This document shows, piece after piece, positions 24,701 to 39,700 of a stretch of DNA of 64,000 nucleotides. The stretch spans positions 67,361,424 to 67,425,423 of the forward strand of contig NC_134952.1 of the NCBI RefSeq assembly GCF_965638725.1. The letters are read 5' to 3'. How positions within the stretch are numbered: the first letter of the stretch is position 1; each line of letters starts with the position of its first letter. The position numbers and the translations under genes are program-made. A model generated the notes under the pieces. It was given only the letters and a program-made list of their open reading frames with translations. It was not told the DNA's origin and ran no database searches. The DNA is from Aptenodytes patagonicus. Its lineage: Eukaryota > Chordata > Aves > Sphenisciformes > Spheniscidae.

Positions 24701-27700
24701 GGATTCGTGGAATTCTCACTCTAGCTATGATTTCTGTGTTTTTTCTGATCATATACCTGGGATCATTTATGCTGATGCTTCTGGTAAGTTTGTTTAAATA
24801 CATTTTGCCATGCAAGAGTTACTTGATCTCTCATTAATCGTGCCTAGGGCAGCTGGAAGCAAACTGCACAGACAGTTCAGAGCAATTTGTTTCTTATTTG
24901 TGTAAATGTAAATACTTTCAAAAAACACTGGACAGATTCACAACTGGGCCTTGTGGATTAAGGACTTCTTATATACTGTAATTAATTTATTTTTTTTTTA
25001 AGTAGGAATTGAAGTAAATCTAAGAAGTTGAATGATTGTTGCCTTGAAGTTTACTAAACTACTGTCATCTATTTCCTTCTCCAGTTCCCATCACCTACTG
25101 TTACATTATTTGAGGGTTGTTTAAAAAAAAAACAAAAACCAAACCCTCAAAAAAACCCCCAAAACACCAAAAAACCAAAGACATAAGAGTTTCATTTTTG
25201 AAGCTGAGGAAAGCAGGCAGCTCTGGTCTGCTGTCTGTGACCAGCACTGGAAGTCTTTCCTCAGGCATGCTCCATTAATTCCCTGCTTCTCTATGGGGCT
25301 GCCTTGTGGCCTTGGGTTTATCTGTAGAATGGAGCTAGATCCCTTTCCAAGGTATAGAGATAAAGTGCATTTTTAGGTCATGAAGTGAAATAATAATAAT
25401 AATAATACACACTGCATACCCACTCAGCCTTTACTGCTTCTTTCCATCATCTTTATTGCTGGTATTTTTATTGAATAATGGTTTAACTATCTTTCCCAGT
25501 CATGGCACCTAACAGGCAGGGATGTGGCTTCTGACCACTGAAATTGGTACTTCTGGGTAACTGCTTTGATTTTTGACTCTAAGTTTGTTTAACTGCCAAA
25601 ATGTGCTTTTACTTTTTTCATGGCCACCTGTGAAACATCTTTTGGATTGTATTCATAGAATCATTTAGGTTGGAAAAGACCTTTAAGATCATCAAGTCCC
25701 ACCGTTAACCTAGCACTGCCAAGTCCACCACTACACCATGTCCCTAAGCGCCTCATCTACACGTCTTTTAAATACTTCCAGGGATGGTGACTCAACCACT
25801 TCCCTGGGCAGCCTGTTCCAGTGCTTGATAACCCTTTCGGTGAAGAAATTTTTCCTAATATCCAACCTAAACCTCCCCTGGCACAACTCAAGGCCGTTTC
25901 CTCTCGTCCTATCACTTGTTACTTGGGAGAAGAGACCAACACCCACCTGGCTACAACCTCCTTTCAGGTAGTTGTAGAGAGCCATAAGGTCTCCCCTGAG
26001 CCTCCTTTTCTCCAGACTAAGCAACCCCAGTTCCCTCAGCTGCTCCTCATAAGACTTGTTCTCTAGACCCTTCACCAGCTTCGTTGCTTTTCTTTGGACA
26101 CGCTCCAGCACCTCAATGTCCTCCTTGTAGTGAGGGGCCCAAAACTGAACACAGTATTCGAGGTGTGGCCTCACCAGTGCCGAGTACAGGGGCACGATCA
26201 CTTCCCTAGTCCTGCAGGCCATGCTATTTCTGATACAAGCCAGGATGCCATTGGCCTTCTTGGCCACCTGGGCACACTGCCGGCTCATGTTCAGCTGGCT
26301 GTCGACCACCACCCCCAGGTCCTTTTCTGCCAGGCAGCTTTCCAGCCACTCTTCCCCAAGCCTGTAGCGCTGCATGGGGTTGTTGTGGCTGAAGTGCAGG
26401 ACCCGGCACTTGGCCTTGTTGAACCTCATACAGTTGGCCTGGGCCCATCGATCCAGCCTGTCCAGGTCCCTCTGCAGACCCTTCCTACCCTCGAGCAGAT
26501 CAACACTCCCGCCCAACTTGGTGTCGTCTGCAAACTTACTGAGGGTGCACTCGATCCCCTCGTCCAGATCATTGATAAAGATATTAAACAGAACTGGCCC
26601 CAGAACTGAGCCCTGGGGAACACCGCTCGTGACCAGCTGCCAACTGGATTTAACTCCATTCACCACCACTCTTTGGGCCTGGCCGTCTAGCCAGTTTTTG
26701 ACACAGTGAAGAGTACGCCCGTCCAAGCCATGAGCAGCCAGTTTCTCCAGGAGAATGTTGTGGGAAACGGTGTCAAAGGCTTTACTTAAGTGCAGGCAAA
26801 CAACATCCACAGCCTTTCCCTCATCCACTAAGCGGGTCACCTTGTCATAGAAGGAGATCAGGTGAGTAAAGCAGGACCTGCCTTTCATAAACCCCTGCTG
26901 ACTGGGCCTCATCACCTGGTTGTCCTGTACGTGCTGCGTGATGGCACTCAAGACGATCTGCTCCATAACCTTCCCCGGCACCAAGGTCAGACTGACAGGC
27001 CTGTAGTTCCCCGGATCCTCCTTCCGGCCCTTCTTGTAGATGGGCGTCACATTTACTAACTTCCAGTCAACTGGGACCTCCGCGGTTAGCCATGGCTGAT
27101 AAATGATGGAAAGTGGCTTGGTGAGCACTTATGCCAGCTCCCTCAGTACTCTGGGGTGGATCCCATCCCACCCCATAGACTTGTGTATGTCTAAGTGGTG
27201 TAGCAGGTCACTAACCATTTCCCCTTGGATTATGGGGGCTTCATTCTGCTCCCCGTCCCTGTCTTCCAGCTCAGGGTGCTGGGTACCCCGAGAACAACTG
27301 GTCTTACTATTAAAGACTGAGGCAAAGAAGGCATTAAGTACCTCATTCTTTTCCTCATCCTTTGTCACTATGTTTCCCCCTGCATCCAATAAAGGATGGA
27401 GATTCTCCTTAGCCCTCCTTTTGTTGTGAATGTATTTATAGAAACATTTGTTTTATTGTCTTTTACGGCAGTAGACAGATTAAGTTCTAGTTGAGCTTTG
27501 GCCCTTCTAATCTTCTCCCTGTATAACCTCACAACATCCTTGTAGTCCTCCTGAGTTGCCTGCTCCTTCTTCCAGAGGTCATAAACTCCCTTTTTTTTCC
27601 CTGTATTGTCTTGAAAGACTGGAATGCTGTTTCACCAGTATTACGGTCTGCATTACAGTCTCTACATCTGAATTAGTCTGGTTTATATTTCCTGTTTTCA

Positions 27701-30700
27701 GGTGAATGACATAACAAACTAGTAACTCATTGTTTTGTTGGTGTAGGATTTTCTTTTTTGTGTGTGAAGAAACAACAAAAAAAGCCCCTTTAAAGTGCAG
27801 GTCATTGCAGAGAGATATTTTTTTCGCAATCTTTCCTTTAGTAGTCTGTTACACTTGAGAATGATGATAACGAACAAAACTGAACTAATCAATTTGCAGC
27901 GTGATTTGGTATATTCATGGTATACTCTGAGATTGCAATCATGGGCAAAGCTATCAAGAGATGAACCAAAAAGTAATTAAAGTAAGTATAGAATTGGGAT
28001 AGAGTTCTTCTTCTGTTGTACCATAAAGCAAAAACTCTGTCTTTTAATATAATAAACTGTTCATAAAGTTGACATTTGAGACTATGTAAGAAGAAGAATG
28101 GAGGGAAAAACCAGTTTTGTTCATGAATTATTTCATTTCACTGGGATCAAATAGCTTACATTTAAACAAGAGTTGTCATGCTAAAACCAAATCTTAATAC
28201 TGGGACTGAAAATGCTCAGAGACTTGCAAGAAGGGTAGTCCAGTGAAGTTTGGAGGACAAGCCCTGAGACTGTTCTAAAAAGCTGGGAGGCATGTTTTAC
28301 ATTTGCCTGCTACTAAGGTAACAGGCGCAAGCTTCCATGCCTTTGGACCCCAGTGTCCTTTTCCACTATAAGGTGCAATCCTTTAATGTTGCTCTTGCAT
28401 GTAGCATTTAAGTTTTATAACGTAGGCCAAGCAGAGGAAAGAGCACGAGATAGGGAGCTTCAAAATTAACTCACTGAGGTGGTGTAAGACTGTTTTAAAC
28501 TGTGTTCACACATTGAGCAAGGTGAAATTTATTCATCAATGCAGGTGGTAAGAGAATACTGCAAAGCCTAGCATGCTGACGTGCAATTGGTGTGGGTAGG
28601 TTCTTACTCCAGCCTCTGCATGGGATTACTGTTGACCTGTGTTTGGCAATACTTGATATCTGGGCAGGGCAATCTGCTTGGTGACTGTGGATTAGACAAA
28701 AGTGGCAGAGAGTCCTTTGGAGCCCAAAGACTGACAGGACGTACTACCAGACTTGCACGGGCAAGCACTGACGTAGTGAGATCGGCAAAACAAAATGAGG
28801 GCCGTGGAGGGTGTGACATTCAGACCTGGGTTAGACGAGCTTTGCTTCTAATCATCAGTGCTAATTGCCCTTAAGGAGACACTTGCAAGTGGAAGACCTG
28901 GGTGTCCAAGTTGTGTTGCACAGCTAGTTTTTTCCATTGGGCCTAGAAAATATTTCTTAGACTAAATTTAAAGATAAAACTTAGCCAAAAGAAATAGAAG
29001 AGCCTTCTTTACAGGAAGTACTTTTGACCTGCTGCTGCCAAACTGTTTTAATGAAGAAAAATCAGGAGCTTTCCCTTGTTTCATGAGCGTATTCTTGCAG
29101 CTAGCTGTTGTGGTTTAACCCAGCAGGCAGCTAAACACCACACAGCCGTTTGCTCACTCCCCCCCAGTGGGATTGGGGAGAGAATCGGGAAAAAGGTAGA
29201 ACTCATGGGTTGAGATAAAGACAATTTAATAGGACAGAAAAGGAAGGGAAAATAATAACAATGGTAAAAGAATGTTCAAAACAAGTGATGCACAATGCAA
29301 TTGCTCACCACCTGCTGACCGATGCCCAGCCAGTTCCGCAGCAGCGGTCATGCCCCGCCCCGGCCAACTCGCTCCATTTTTTTTTTTGTTCAGCATGACA
29401 TCATATGGTATGAAATATCCCTTTGGCCAGTTTGGGTCAGCTGTCCTGGCTGTGTCCCTGCCCAGCTTCTTGTGCACCTCCAGCCTTCTCGCTGGCAGGG
29501 CAGTACGAGAAGTTGAAAAGTCCTTGACTTAGTGTAAGCGCTGCTTAGCAACAACTAAAACATCAGTGTGTTATCAACATTATTCTCATCCTAAATCCAA
29601 AACACAGCGCTATACCAGCTACTAGGAAGGAAATTAACTCTATCCCAGCCGAAACCAGGACACTAGCCCAATGTGTTTTTTCTCAGCATGCCTAGTGGTT
29701 TTGAGGTTTTTGGGGGGTTTTAAATGGAGCTTTAGTTTTCCTTGGACTTGCTTTGAAGCTGTCTGTTTTCCGTGTGGAATTTGAATTCAGAATAATTTCT
29801 CCCCTTAATGCAGGTTGCAGTACTACTTAGTGCCTTTAAGAAACAATTGCAGCATCTTTACACAGTTTTTTATTTCTCTTATTTTAGGTCTTAAGCATCC
29901 AAGTGAAGTGTTACCATGAAATCATTACTATAGGTTACAGAGTCTACCATTCGTATGATTTACCATGGTTTAGATCCCTCAGCTGGTGAGTAGCAAGCAA
30001 GAACATCAATAAATAGGGATGTGAAACTTAAATCTTCTAGTTCTTCATATCCTGTCATGGTGGAATGATAGCTTTGTAGGTCATGTGCGGACATAAAACT
30101 TGACATCTGTCTCTAATACAGGATTATGTAGTTGTCTTCCACCTATGAACTTGGACATGTATGTTGGCCTTTTACTACTTCAGTTTCAATACTTGTTATA
30201 AATATGTATATATGTACACATATATGTATGCATGCATATATGCTTTAAGTCAGAATTGAGCACGTGTAAGCTATCTAAAAACGTGCATAGCCAAATAATC
30301 ACCTGATATGTATTAGCTGAACTGCTTTGGTTTGTTTGGTTTTTTTGGGTTTGTTTTTTTTTTTGGGGGGGGTGGTGGTGGTGGCTGTTAACCTTGCACA
30401 AGAAATAAATAGAACAGGCACCTTAAAGGCTCCTCTTCACACACACAGAGAATTAAAATAATAACATACAAGTTTTAAATCCTTTCCAATCATGCACTTA
30501 ATCACAGGACTGCATAAATATAGTGTTGGGGGATCTTCTGAAAGCCAACAGATGAGATTAATTTTTCTGGCAAATCCCGGATACTTGTGACAATGTCCAG
30601 CTTACAAAGGGCTGGATAGAACCAGGGAAATCAACTCTTCTTCTGAGTTCTGGGAGGAAAAATAAAGGCTCTTGATTAGAGTCAGCGTTATGAGAAGGTG

Positions 30701-33700
30701 TTGGGCACATGTAGTCTCTAAGGTGCTTAAGGACATAGTTCTTCAGACATGACCTATGTTGTGTTGTTTTGGGTTTGTGTTGGGTTTGGTTTTTTAAGGA
30801 ATTGAAATATCTGGGTTATTCCCTGCCTCTTGTCACATTGCTTCTTCACTTCTAGAAGCAACTTTACTGTGTAATGTGGTGGATTCCTGCTGTCGGCTCT
30901 TCTGTAAATGCTAATCAGTTCCCCTCTGGTCACTCCTGGATTATCCAGGGGACCGATCTATTGTCTGCTTTATTCCATGGCTTCTGGATCTACAGCTAGA
31001 GCAGACTCATACATGAATGATTCTGTGGTTTTGCCAAAATTTTTAGAGGAGGAGATGTGCACTCTACCACTTAGTCTACTTTGGCAGTTGACCACCGTCG
31101 CTTTCATATGTGGAGCTCAAAGTCAACTCCTCCGCATTGCCACACTAGTTAACATCAAAGCTCCTTTCAGTCCAACATCTTGCCACTGAGACTAAATATT
31201 AAGACATTTCAGTGAGATGAGAGAATCCTGTTAGTAGTCTGAACATCAACTATTTGGCTTATTTAGAGATGTAAAGCTTTGCAAAGTGAGTGTTAACATC
31301 TATTGGGGGGGAAGAGAATGAATACTGATCGCTCTGAGACTATCCGGAGATCCAGTCTTGAATCACAAGTTTTTACTTTCTGTGACTGACTTTGGTAATA
31401 AGCCAAAGCGTATGTTGCCTGGAGAGGTGCATCTCTTAGTGGTTTTGGATTTGCTATTTATTGGTTTTTATTGAGTGCTGCCTTGGCATTTGAGAATCCC
31501 ATTGTGACTTAACTCTAGAAAGCTGAGTAACTGAACTTGTATGAAAACCTGTGACAATTACTTGCATACTGACTGTTTTGCCTGAAAGGAATTTCTTTGA
31601 AGATCCTTCAAAAAGAGATGGATGAAGGTGACATCAGTTGAACCTTGGGTGTGGACATACTCCCACAAAATTGTTTTGAAAAAGTTGTAGTAATAGCTGC
31701 ATTTACTAGTCAGTTGATGGATGTAATCCTGTAAGGTTATTGCTCGGTCAAGAAAGCTAGAAGTCAAAGTGCGTGGTGGAGTGGAGCAGGAGATGCAGCA
31801 GTAACTCCTTCAGACAAGAATCTTCAGGCCAGATGGCAGAAGTATAGTTACATTCAGATCCTCAAGCCCCGTGTCAGATTCACTATCCTATAACCTCAGA
31901 GGACTTGTTATGCAAGTACCTTTTTTCCTGTTTGTAAGGCAGAAATCGCAAACTACCCTTATGAGGATACAGGAAAAGAATACGTAGAATTGCTTTTGTC
32001 AATATCGATGATAGCAGATACTTGTTCTGTGCTTTTAGAATATCTGAAAAGGACTTGAATAGGTGTGGAGTATTCAATACTGTAGTTAAGGATGAAATTA
32101 ATTTTCCAACTGTATCCTGCAAAATGTGTTTGTTTTTCTAATGCGGTTGCTTTAGAAAATTACAAAAATTGGCTTGTCGGAGGAGACGCTGACCCAGAAG
32201 TATAAGACTAGATTTATGCTTGAATTTTATTTTTATCACATGTCTTTTCTACCCTTCTAGTTTTCCTTTTGTGTGGTGTTTTTTGTTGTGGTTTTTTGTT
32301 TGTTTTGTTTTTAAGAATGACACTTAAATATATATTATCTTGTTAAAATAACTGCTAGCTGTTGTATGTTGTAGGTACTTTTTGCTGTGTGTGAACTACT
32401 TCTTTTATGGAGAGACTGTAGCTGATTACTTCGCTACATTTGTTCAGAGAAGAGAACAGCTTCAATTCCTAATTCGTTACCACAGATTTATATCTTTTGC
32501 ACTCTATTTAACAGGTAAGTGTACGAAATTGCACAAATGAAAGAACTTTGTGCTGCATTTGTTTCTGTGCTTATTTCTTTTAAAATAAAAAAAAATTGCT
32601 CCCCAGCTTTATGCACTTTCAGCTTCTTTTTGCTCGATGTTCAAGGAAATTAGGTGTTCACAGTTCCATTTTTGCTGTGAAAGGATGAATATAAATTTTG
32701 CATTCACTGAGAAGAAAGCAGCCTAAACAAGTAAATGATCTCGAGAAAGTTGAGCTAATAGCGCTCAAGAGAAGTTGGCATGAATTAACTTTGATCGCTG
32801 AAGAACTGGGGCTCAGTACATGAATACATGAACACTAGTTTGGCAGTCTGTGGAGACGACTTGTATGTGTAATTGCTGTGCTGGGTTGATGCTTTATTGT
32901 GCAAGTGTTCTGCTAGGTCGACAGCAATAAGATTTGCCAATATATTTTAAACTGATTATTCAAAATGCCTGAGGCTTTATTTTGTCTGCAAGATATTCAG
33001 ATGCTTGCCTCATGGATAGATTTTCTTCCCTATCCAAAGAAAGACTTTTTAAAAGCTTCTTCTCTAGGAAGAAGAGACATAAGCTGGCAGTCTTGTGGGG
33101 CATTGCTTTGTGAACATGTAAATATAGTCCAAGGTGTTTTCAGCAATGTGGTAAAATTACTTTAGCCTAAAATTAAATCAATTGAAGATTCAGATTGGCC
33201 TAAGGGACAGGAGACTGCTATGCTACAAATACTTGTAAAATATATTAAGAAACCTGATCTTCATGATGAACTGTCAGTCTGTCTACTGTTAATTTTTTTT
33301 TTTTTAAACCAGATAAAAATTCTACTCGGTGCTTAGATCGCAAACTTGAAACCAGCTTTGCAAGACTTGACCTTTTTCAGCTGGCTTTGGCTGAGGAAAC
33401 TAACTTAACTAATGCCTCATGACTGCTGAAGGGCGGTGAGGGGAGAGATGAGACAAGCCAGTCATGAGCAAAAGCAGGAGGCAGAGCGTAGCAGAGCCCC
33501 TTGGTGGCTGTCGCATTGGGATCGTGGGGTCAGTGAGGGGCTGTCCCCAGGGTTAAGGGTCTTTTGAGGGCCTCTGACCCTTGCTGGCGCAGGAAGTTGC
33601 CCTAGGGGAGATGACATGCTGTTAGCCACCCAGAATGTTTCTTTCAGTCAGTTGAATTCTCCAACGCCTGCACTTCACGCTTGCATTGCATGCAGCTGTA

Positions 33701-36700
33701 TGCCTGTCTGGGGGAAAGGGGCAAGCTGGTCTTTTCCTTTCAATTATTTCTGTTAATTATTCAAAACCAGCTTGTCGACCTGGTTTTTGAGTGGTTTTTA
33801 AAGGTGATGGTGTCCTCCCCTAAAAATTGATGTCTACGATGGGACCTTGTAAGTAATGAAATGGATGCTCTTTACTGATGTTAACTAAATCTTATGCTCT
33901 AATGAGAATAATTCTACATGTACGCTTAACTGAATACAAGCAAATGCTTCTAACAGCAGAGGGATTAAAAGCTGCTTCAAGGGAAGGGAATTACTGGTAT
34001 ACCACAGATCAGAGTAATTAAATATAAGATGGTACAAACTACACTTGCTTTGTTTTACAGGATTCTGCATGTTTGTTTTGAGTTTAGTGAAGAAACATTA
34101 TCGTCTGCAGTTTTACATGGTGTGTATTACCCACTTTGCTGTGGTCACTCATGTTATGAATGTCACTAGAAACAGTCGTGTCCCTGTGTTCATAAAATAG
34201 CTTGGAAAAGGGGTGTGGAAAATGTGCTTAAACCAACAGTAGCATGAAATCAAGTGGTGTTGGGGCTGTTCAGTATCTGTTCACCTTACAGCTTATTATT
34301 ATTATAGCATGGGATGTGGCCTTTCAGTCAATACAAGCTGTCATTGGTGAGACCTTGTGCATATACAATGTGATACGTTTCCCTTAGTAATAGGCTGATA
34401 GGAAAGAGATTCCTGGAGAAAGGGGTGTGCATCTCCCTCCCAGGTCTGAAGCCAAATAGTTCAGCATAGCGTGGGAAGTGGTTCTTGTGACTTAAGTGTT
34501 ACTTTGTAGAGGCCCCACTGAAGTACTATGAAGGGAACTTGATCTTAACCCCTATGTGGAAGATTTATTCTGTGACATTTAACAGCAGTTCTGGTATTCT
34601 GCTCTGCTTTGCCTCAGTAGATCATTAATCTATTAAAAGAAACCAGTGTTCTCATCTCTTGTATTTGTCCACCTAATAAACAGCATAGTAGCTAATCAAG
34701 AGCATGAACCTTTTTCTTATATGTATCTTATAGGTTGAAAACTAATTTTGTAACATCACAGGTTAAAAAAAAAAAAAACAAAACACAAACAAACAAACAA
34801 ACAAAAAAACCCCAAAAAACAAACCACCACCCAAAACCAAACGAAACCAAACCCAAAAAATCCCCCTGAACCGCCCCCCGCTTCTATATAGGAATGATTA
34901 GAAATAACAGTAAAACATTAATGCAGTACAGCTCCAGTCTTTAAAGAACTTGAGCAGTCAGGGCATTGTGCAACCTTAAAGATTTCTTAAAGCTCTGGGG
35001 ATGCAGTTAACCCTTCTGTTTCTACAGTGCTTTAGGTACCACTTTACCATTGAGGATCCTTAATTCTAGACTAGGACTTAGCTGAGCCCTGTATGAGCAT
35101 GTGAAAAAATATTTTGCTCAAAAAAATTTACCCTGTTTGTGGGAGAGCTTGCCTGGCAGGGAGATGCAGCTTTTCTAGGAGAGGTGGTCTTTATCTTCTA
35201 ATCTGCAAAAAAAGTCCTCATCTTCAGATTGGCACAAAGTAAATATATTAATTTTCCATGATTTTTTTTTCCTTTTCCCCATTCTGGAAAGAAGGCAGAA
35301 AAAATGTGGTGTCAGTCATATGATGTGGTGCCTGCCCAGAAAACATTAAGGTGTGACTACCTAAGAATTGCAGTAAAACAGAGGGAAGCCGTGTATCCAC
35401 TGTGTGGCAACACGGTGTTTGGACAGACAAGGAGAGTAGCCATTTGGGTTTAGGTGGTGTTCCAATATCACTGTACAAATACCAAAAATTTTGCTGCAGA
35501 GATGCTTTAATTAACCAGCAGGTAATATTTTCAGAAACCTTTAGTCAGTTCTTGCACACCCCCTTTCAGCCTTCTTGAGTTGTCTCAACTAGAAGTAGAT
35601 GCTGGATGCCATAGGAAAAAACGTGATAAGAGACTTAAAGAAGTAGGACATTCCGAGTGTTAAATCGCCCAGACATTTTAGAGTGCTTAAATTTGGTGTT
35701 TCATGGAAAAACTACCAGTTCTTGATTTAAAAGTTTTCGGAAGATAAAATCTATTGTAGAATCTTTACTGGTAAACTGTTTGGAAACTGCTTTATTGTAC
35801 ACTAGCACTACAGAATAAACACCAAGTACATGCAGTAATACTGAGGAAAATGACTGTTTAAATGACCGTGCACATAAAAATTAACACTTTGTTTTCACTA
35901 ATCCTGAGAATTCTCATGTTTCATAAGAGGACTGGTATTCTGTTATGAGAGATATCCACATCTGTGTAACATGACTCTTTCATGAGTAGTTCATTGCCAT
36001 TTTATTGTTACAGTTCTGACATGTCTGTTATATGTATATACAGAATATCACATTGCTTACATTTCTCTGCTGCTTTCATGCTGAAGGTGTATGTCTTATT
36101 AAAACAGATATTAAACTGCACATTAAAAAATTCTGGGTGGAGGTAAGTGATGGGGAAACCTGTTAAAGTTTCAGTACTTGCTTCAGAAAGCCAGCTAACT
36201 TGTGATATACTGTATGCACACATCTCTTGCATTATCACTAGAACTGGTCTTTCCTGTGAGCTCCTAAGTAGCTCCTCTAGCTGACACACCAATATTTATC
36301 AAGGTGTATGGATCGGTGTTTTCACTAACTGTTGTGTTGTTGCATTGTTAACAGTTCGCATGGACTCATGTCACTTTGCTGATCACTGTAACTCAATCTC
36401 ATCTTGTCATCCAAAATCTCTTTGAAGGCATGATCTGGTAAGGGGACAGTAATAAACTGATTTGTAACTCTATTGCATTGAAAGGTTGGTTCTTTTACAT
36501 AGATCTGGTTAGGGAATAATCGTGGGAACAGTTAAAGCAGCACAAATTAAAGGAGCATTAGTGTCTAGTTGGAAGGGGAGCCAGAGGAGTTGGGAGCGAT
36601 GAGGTAAAGGATACAGGAGAGGAAGCAGAAACCTCTTTAACTAGATTGGCAGCCACAAGTACGATAGTTTTGAACAACCACTTCATTTACTTGCAAGGAA

Positions 36701-39700
36701 TAGGATTGCTTGCATGCTTGGTGAAATAGTTTCCATAGCATTTTGCTGAATGAATTAATATCCAGCAATTCTTTTCCAATTACTTGGAAGCTTCAGGTTG
36801 CTCAGAACTATTGAAGTTGGACCATTTAATTTGAAATCCCCAATCTGGCCACCTTCCCTGCCACCTTCCCTGTTCAGATAAATTCAGATTACTTAAAATA
36901 TGTTAAGAGTTTACATCTTGGATATTGTTGGGTCATCTTAATGCCCCATTTGCAGCAATATATTAAATTCTGATGATGCAGTTAAACTTGATTACTTAAA
37001 ACCACTCCTCAAAGAGAGGGTGAGTTTTTTCCATCCCCCCCTTCTTGAGGGCCAGGGTAAATTACAAGTTGAGGAAGAAGGAAGAAGCATATGGAAGATG
37101 ATTTGTGTTCTTCCAAGGACATAATACTGCATGTTCTCCTTTTTCTTTTCCTGACATATGTACAACTGGGGAGATTGAGCACATCTTTTCTGCAATATAG
37201 TTAGAAAGAAAACCCAAAGCCTTTGACAAAGTTTGTATAAACAAATTCTTTTCACAGTGGTCATGTTCATGTGCCAAAAACTGAACCTAATTGCCTTGCT
37301 AGCCTACTATTTCTTATTTCCACTGGTGCTAGGTAATTTGGCAGATGGTCAGAAAATCTGACTTTTAGCTTATTAATACATCCGTGCTTTGAAAAGGGGA
37401 AAAAAAAGAGGTTAACAGGCTTGAGTAACAAATTCAGATGCTGTTTGCATGCAGAGAACACTTAGAAAGCTAAGACAGGCTGCTCCAAACTGACAAGAGG
37501 AAAAAAAAAGGAAAACTTTTTTTTTAATTTAGATACCATTAAACTGTACAAGGAATTTGCTTGCTTTGATGTTACCAATAACATTAACATTTTTATATCT
37601 GTTGATTTCTTCTTAACTGTGGTACCAGTCTTCAAGCCTGATAAGGAAAAAGCCAGCCTGTTCACATTTTAAGCTCAGGCACCAAAATCATATTTTAACT
37701 TGAACTAATATGGATCTGTAATGGTCTTGATTGGCTGAAGACTAAAACCAATATAGCTAAATATGCTGCTCATGGGGGAACTAGGTGAACATGTTATGAA
37801 ACATAATTCCTTCTAAATACTACAGAAAAATTTCCCAGAAAGAAATGCTGCTGTTTCAGTTTCTGTCCTGTGTTTAGGTTTGGGCAGCTTCTCTTTTTCT
37901 CCATGAAACTTTTAATGTCTTTCTCTAGGTTTCTGGTTCCAATTTCAAGTGTTATCTGCAATGATATTACCGCTTACATTTTTGGATTCTTCTTTGGCAG
38001 AACTCCATTAATTAAGGTATGTACTTAGGCACTTTCTCACTAACAAGCTTTTACAATTTATAGCATTTTTGATACTTGTTCAAAAACACATTCATGGAAA
38101 AAATACTTTCTGCTGTACTGCATGATACACATCTTTGCTAAAAAACCAAATTGACTATCCTGTTTCTGAAGATTTGTAAGTGGAAACTGGGATTGATGTG
38201 AATGTAATATTGACATTACAGTATAATACAGTTCAAGCCTATTGCATCATCATTTATAATGGCTTGCTTTTTGGATTTCATATGCAGGTTTAACTGCATG
38301 CTTACTGTACAGAAACTGTAATTTGAAATAAGCTGCTAGGTCACGTATACCTATTCCTCATCTGGTCTCATTGATGTAGCACTGAGAAGGGCTCAAGCAG
38401 TAATCTTCCTATTCTGGTAGAGTATGCAAGACTCCACAGAAAGCTATGAATTATTACTTTCATGATGTTGCCATGTTAACTTTTGCATATTTAGTTGGTT
38501 CTGATATTAAACTGCTCCTAAATTGAAAACGTGATAGGATTTGATGAAGAAAATAGCTTGCTACACTGGTCTCTCTAGGCCAATTATTTGCTGTATTAGT
38601 TTGCCAGTCTGTATGTAGGAAGCTAGTGTCTCCCGAGGAGCATCCCCAGCAGTAGTTGTCTAACACCCAGGCTTTTGTCACTATCTCAGTGTGCACTTGC
38701 TAGCAGAGGTCTCCAACAGAGCCATAGCGTGCTCGTGCAGGTTTCCAAGTCTTCTGCTTGAAGGAGGTCAGCTGCTTAATCAGGGTCAGCTGTGGCCAGA
38801 GGCAGGCGGCAGCCTCCAGACGCAGCAGCAGATGGGAAGGGAGCTCTCCGTTCCCTCACGCTGCCCAGTGGCTCCAACCAAACTGTGGCACTTTCCCTCC
38901 TTGCCTGGGACAGGTCCTAGCCATACTCCTCTGTTTATCATGTTCAGTGGCTGCAGCTGCTGACATTCAGTATTTCACGCATACCTATGAAAAACCAAGT
39001 AGGAGCCTAATTTTCACAAACAAGGTCCAGAAATAGAGTAAAAAAGGGTTCAGTGATGCAACTGATGAGGCTAACAAGCTCTCTTTTGTGCCTAGCTGTC
39101 TCCCAAGAAGACCTGGGAAGGGTTCATTGGAGGCTTCTTTTCCACAGTTGTATTTGGATTTATTGTAAGTAACCACAGGACTTTCCTTGTATAGGTTCAG
39201 TCTTCAACTTCCTGGTTTTACTTGAAGTAAAATCACTGACAAATCTGGTCATCTCAAACTGCTGAAAGCCTAAGAGTTAGAGGTCTTTTTTGCTAGAGAA
39301 TTCTGCCAATTTGTAACTAGCTGTAAAGGCTAGGCAAGGCTTGCACCTCTCCTGAATAGATTATACTGACTATTTTTGCCATTGCTGTTACTATATCTGG
39401 AACTGTTTTATCTATCAGTTGTATCCCTATTTTGAAACTGAAGTTTAGTGATAGCATTATTTATGCTTTGTAGTAATATTTTTGTATTACATAATTTATG
39501 ACATTTCTCCTGAGAAGTAGTTTACACTGATGATATGCACAGAAGATAATAACAGCATACAGTAACTGTTCTGATAAGTAATTTAACTGTTCTGATAAGT
39601 AATTTATCACCAAGGTCAGCAGAACTCGTGACTGCCAAACTTGGTAGAAACGATAGTTCAAGTTTTAATGGAGAAGTGAACTGCAAAGAAATTATGAGTG

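Larger units (their letters stand above)
24784..29887 (+). other. CDS1: CDS1 intron 3
   Basis: 5.1 kb, holding a large minus-strand CR1 (25652-27600) and a solo LTR (29106-29662), so about half is mobile DNA. It also carries an A/C-only tract (25123-25179) and an AAT trinucleotide run (about 25391-25407). No additional exon was recognised. Confidence 0.85.

Noticed and set aside
26094..26609. 171-codon plus-strand frame and similar frames opposite CR1 reverse transcriptase
   Set aside because: It is the antisense shadow of the minus-strand CR1 ORF. The same shadow appears at 45209-45805, 52717-53106 and 57338-57994.
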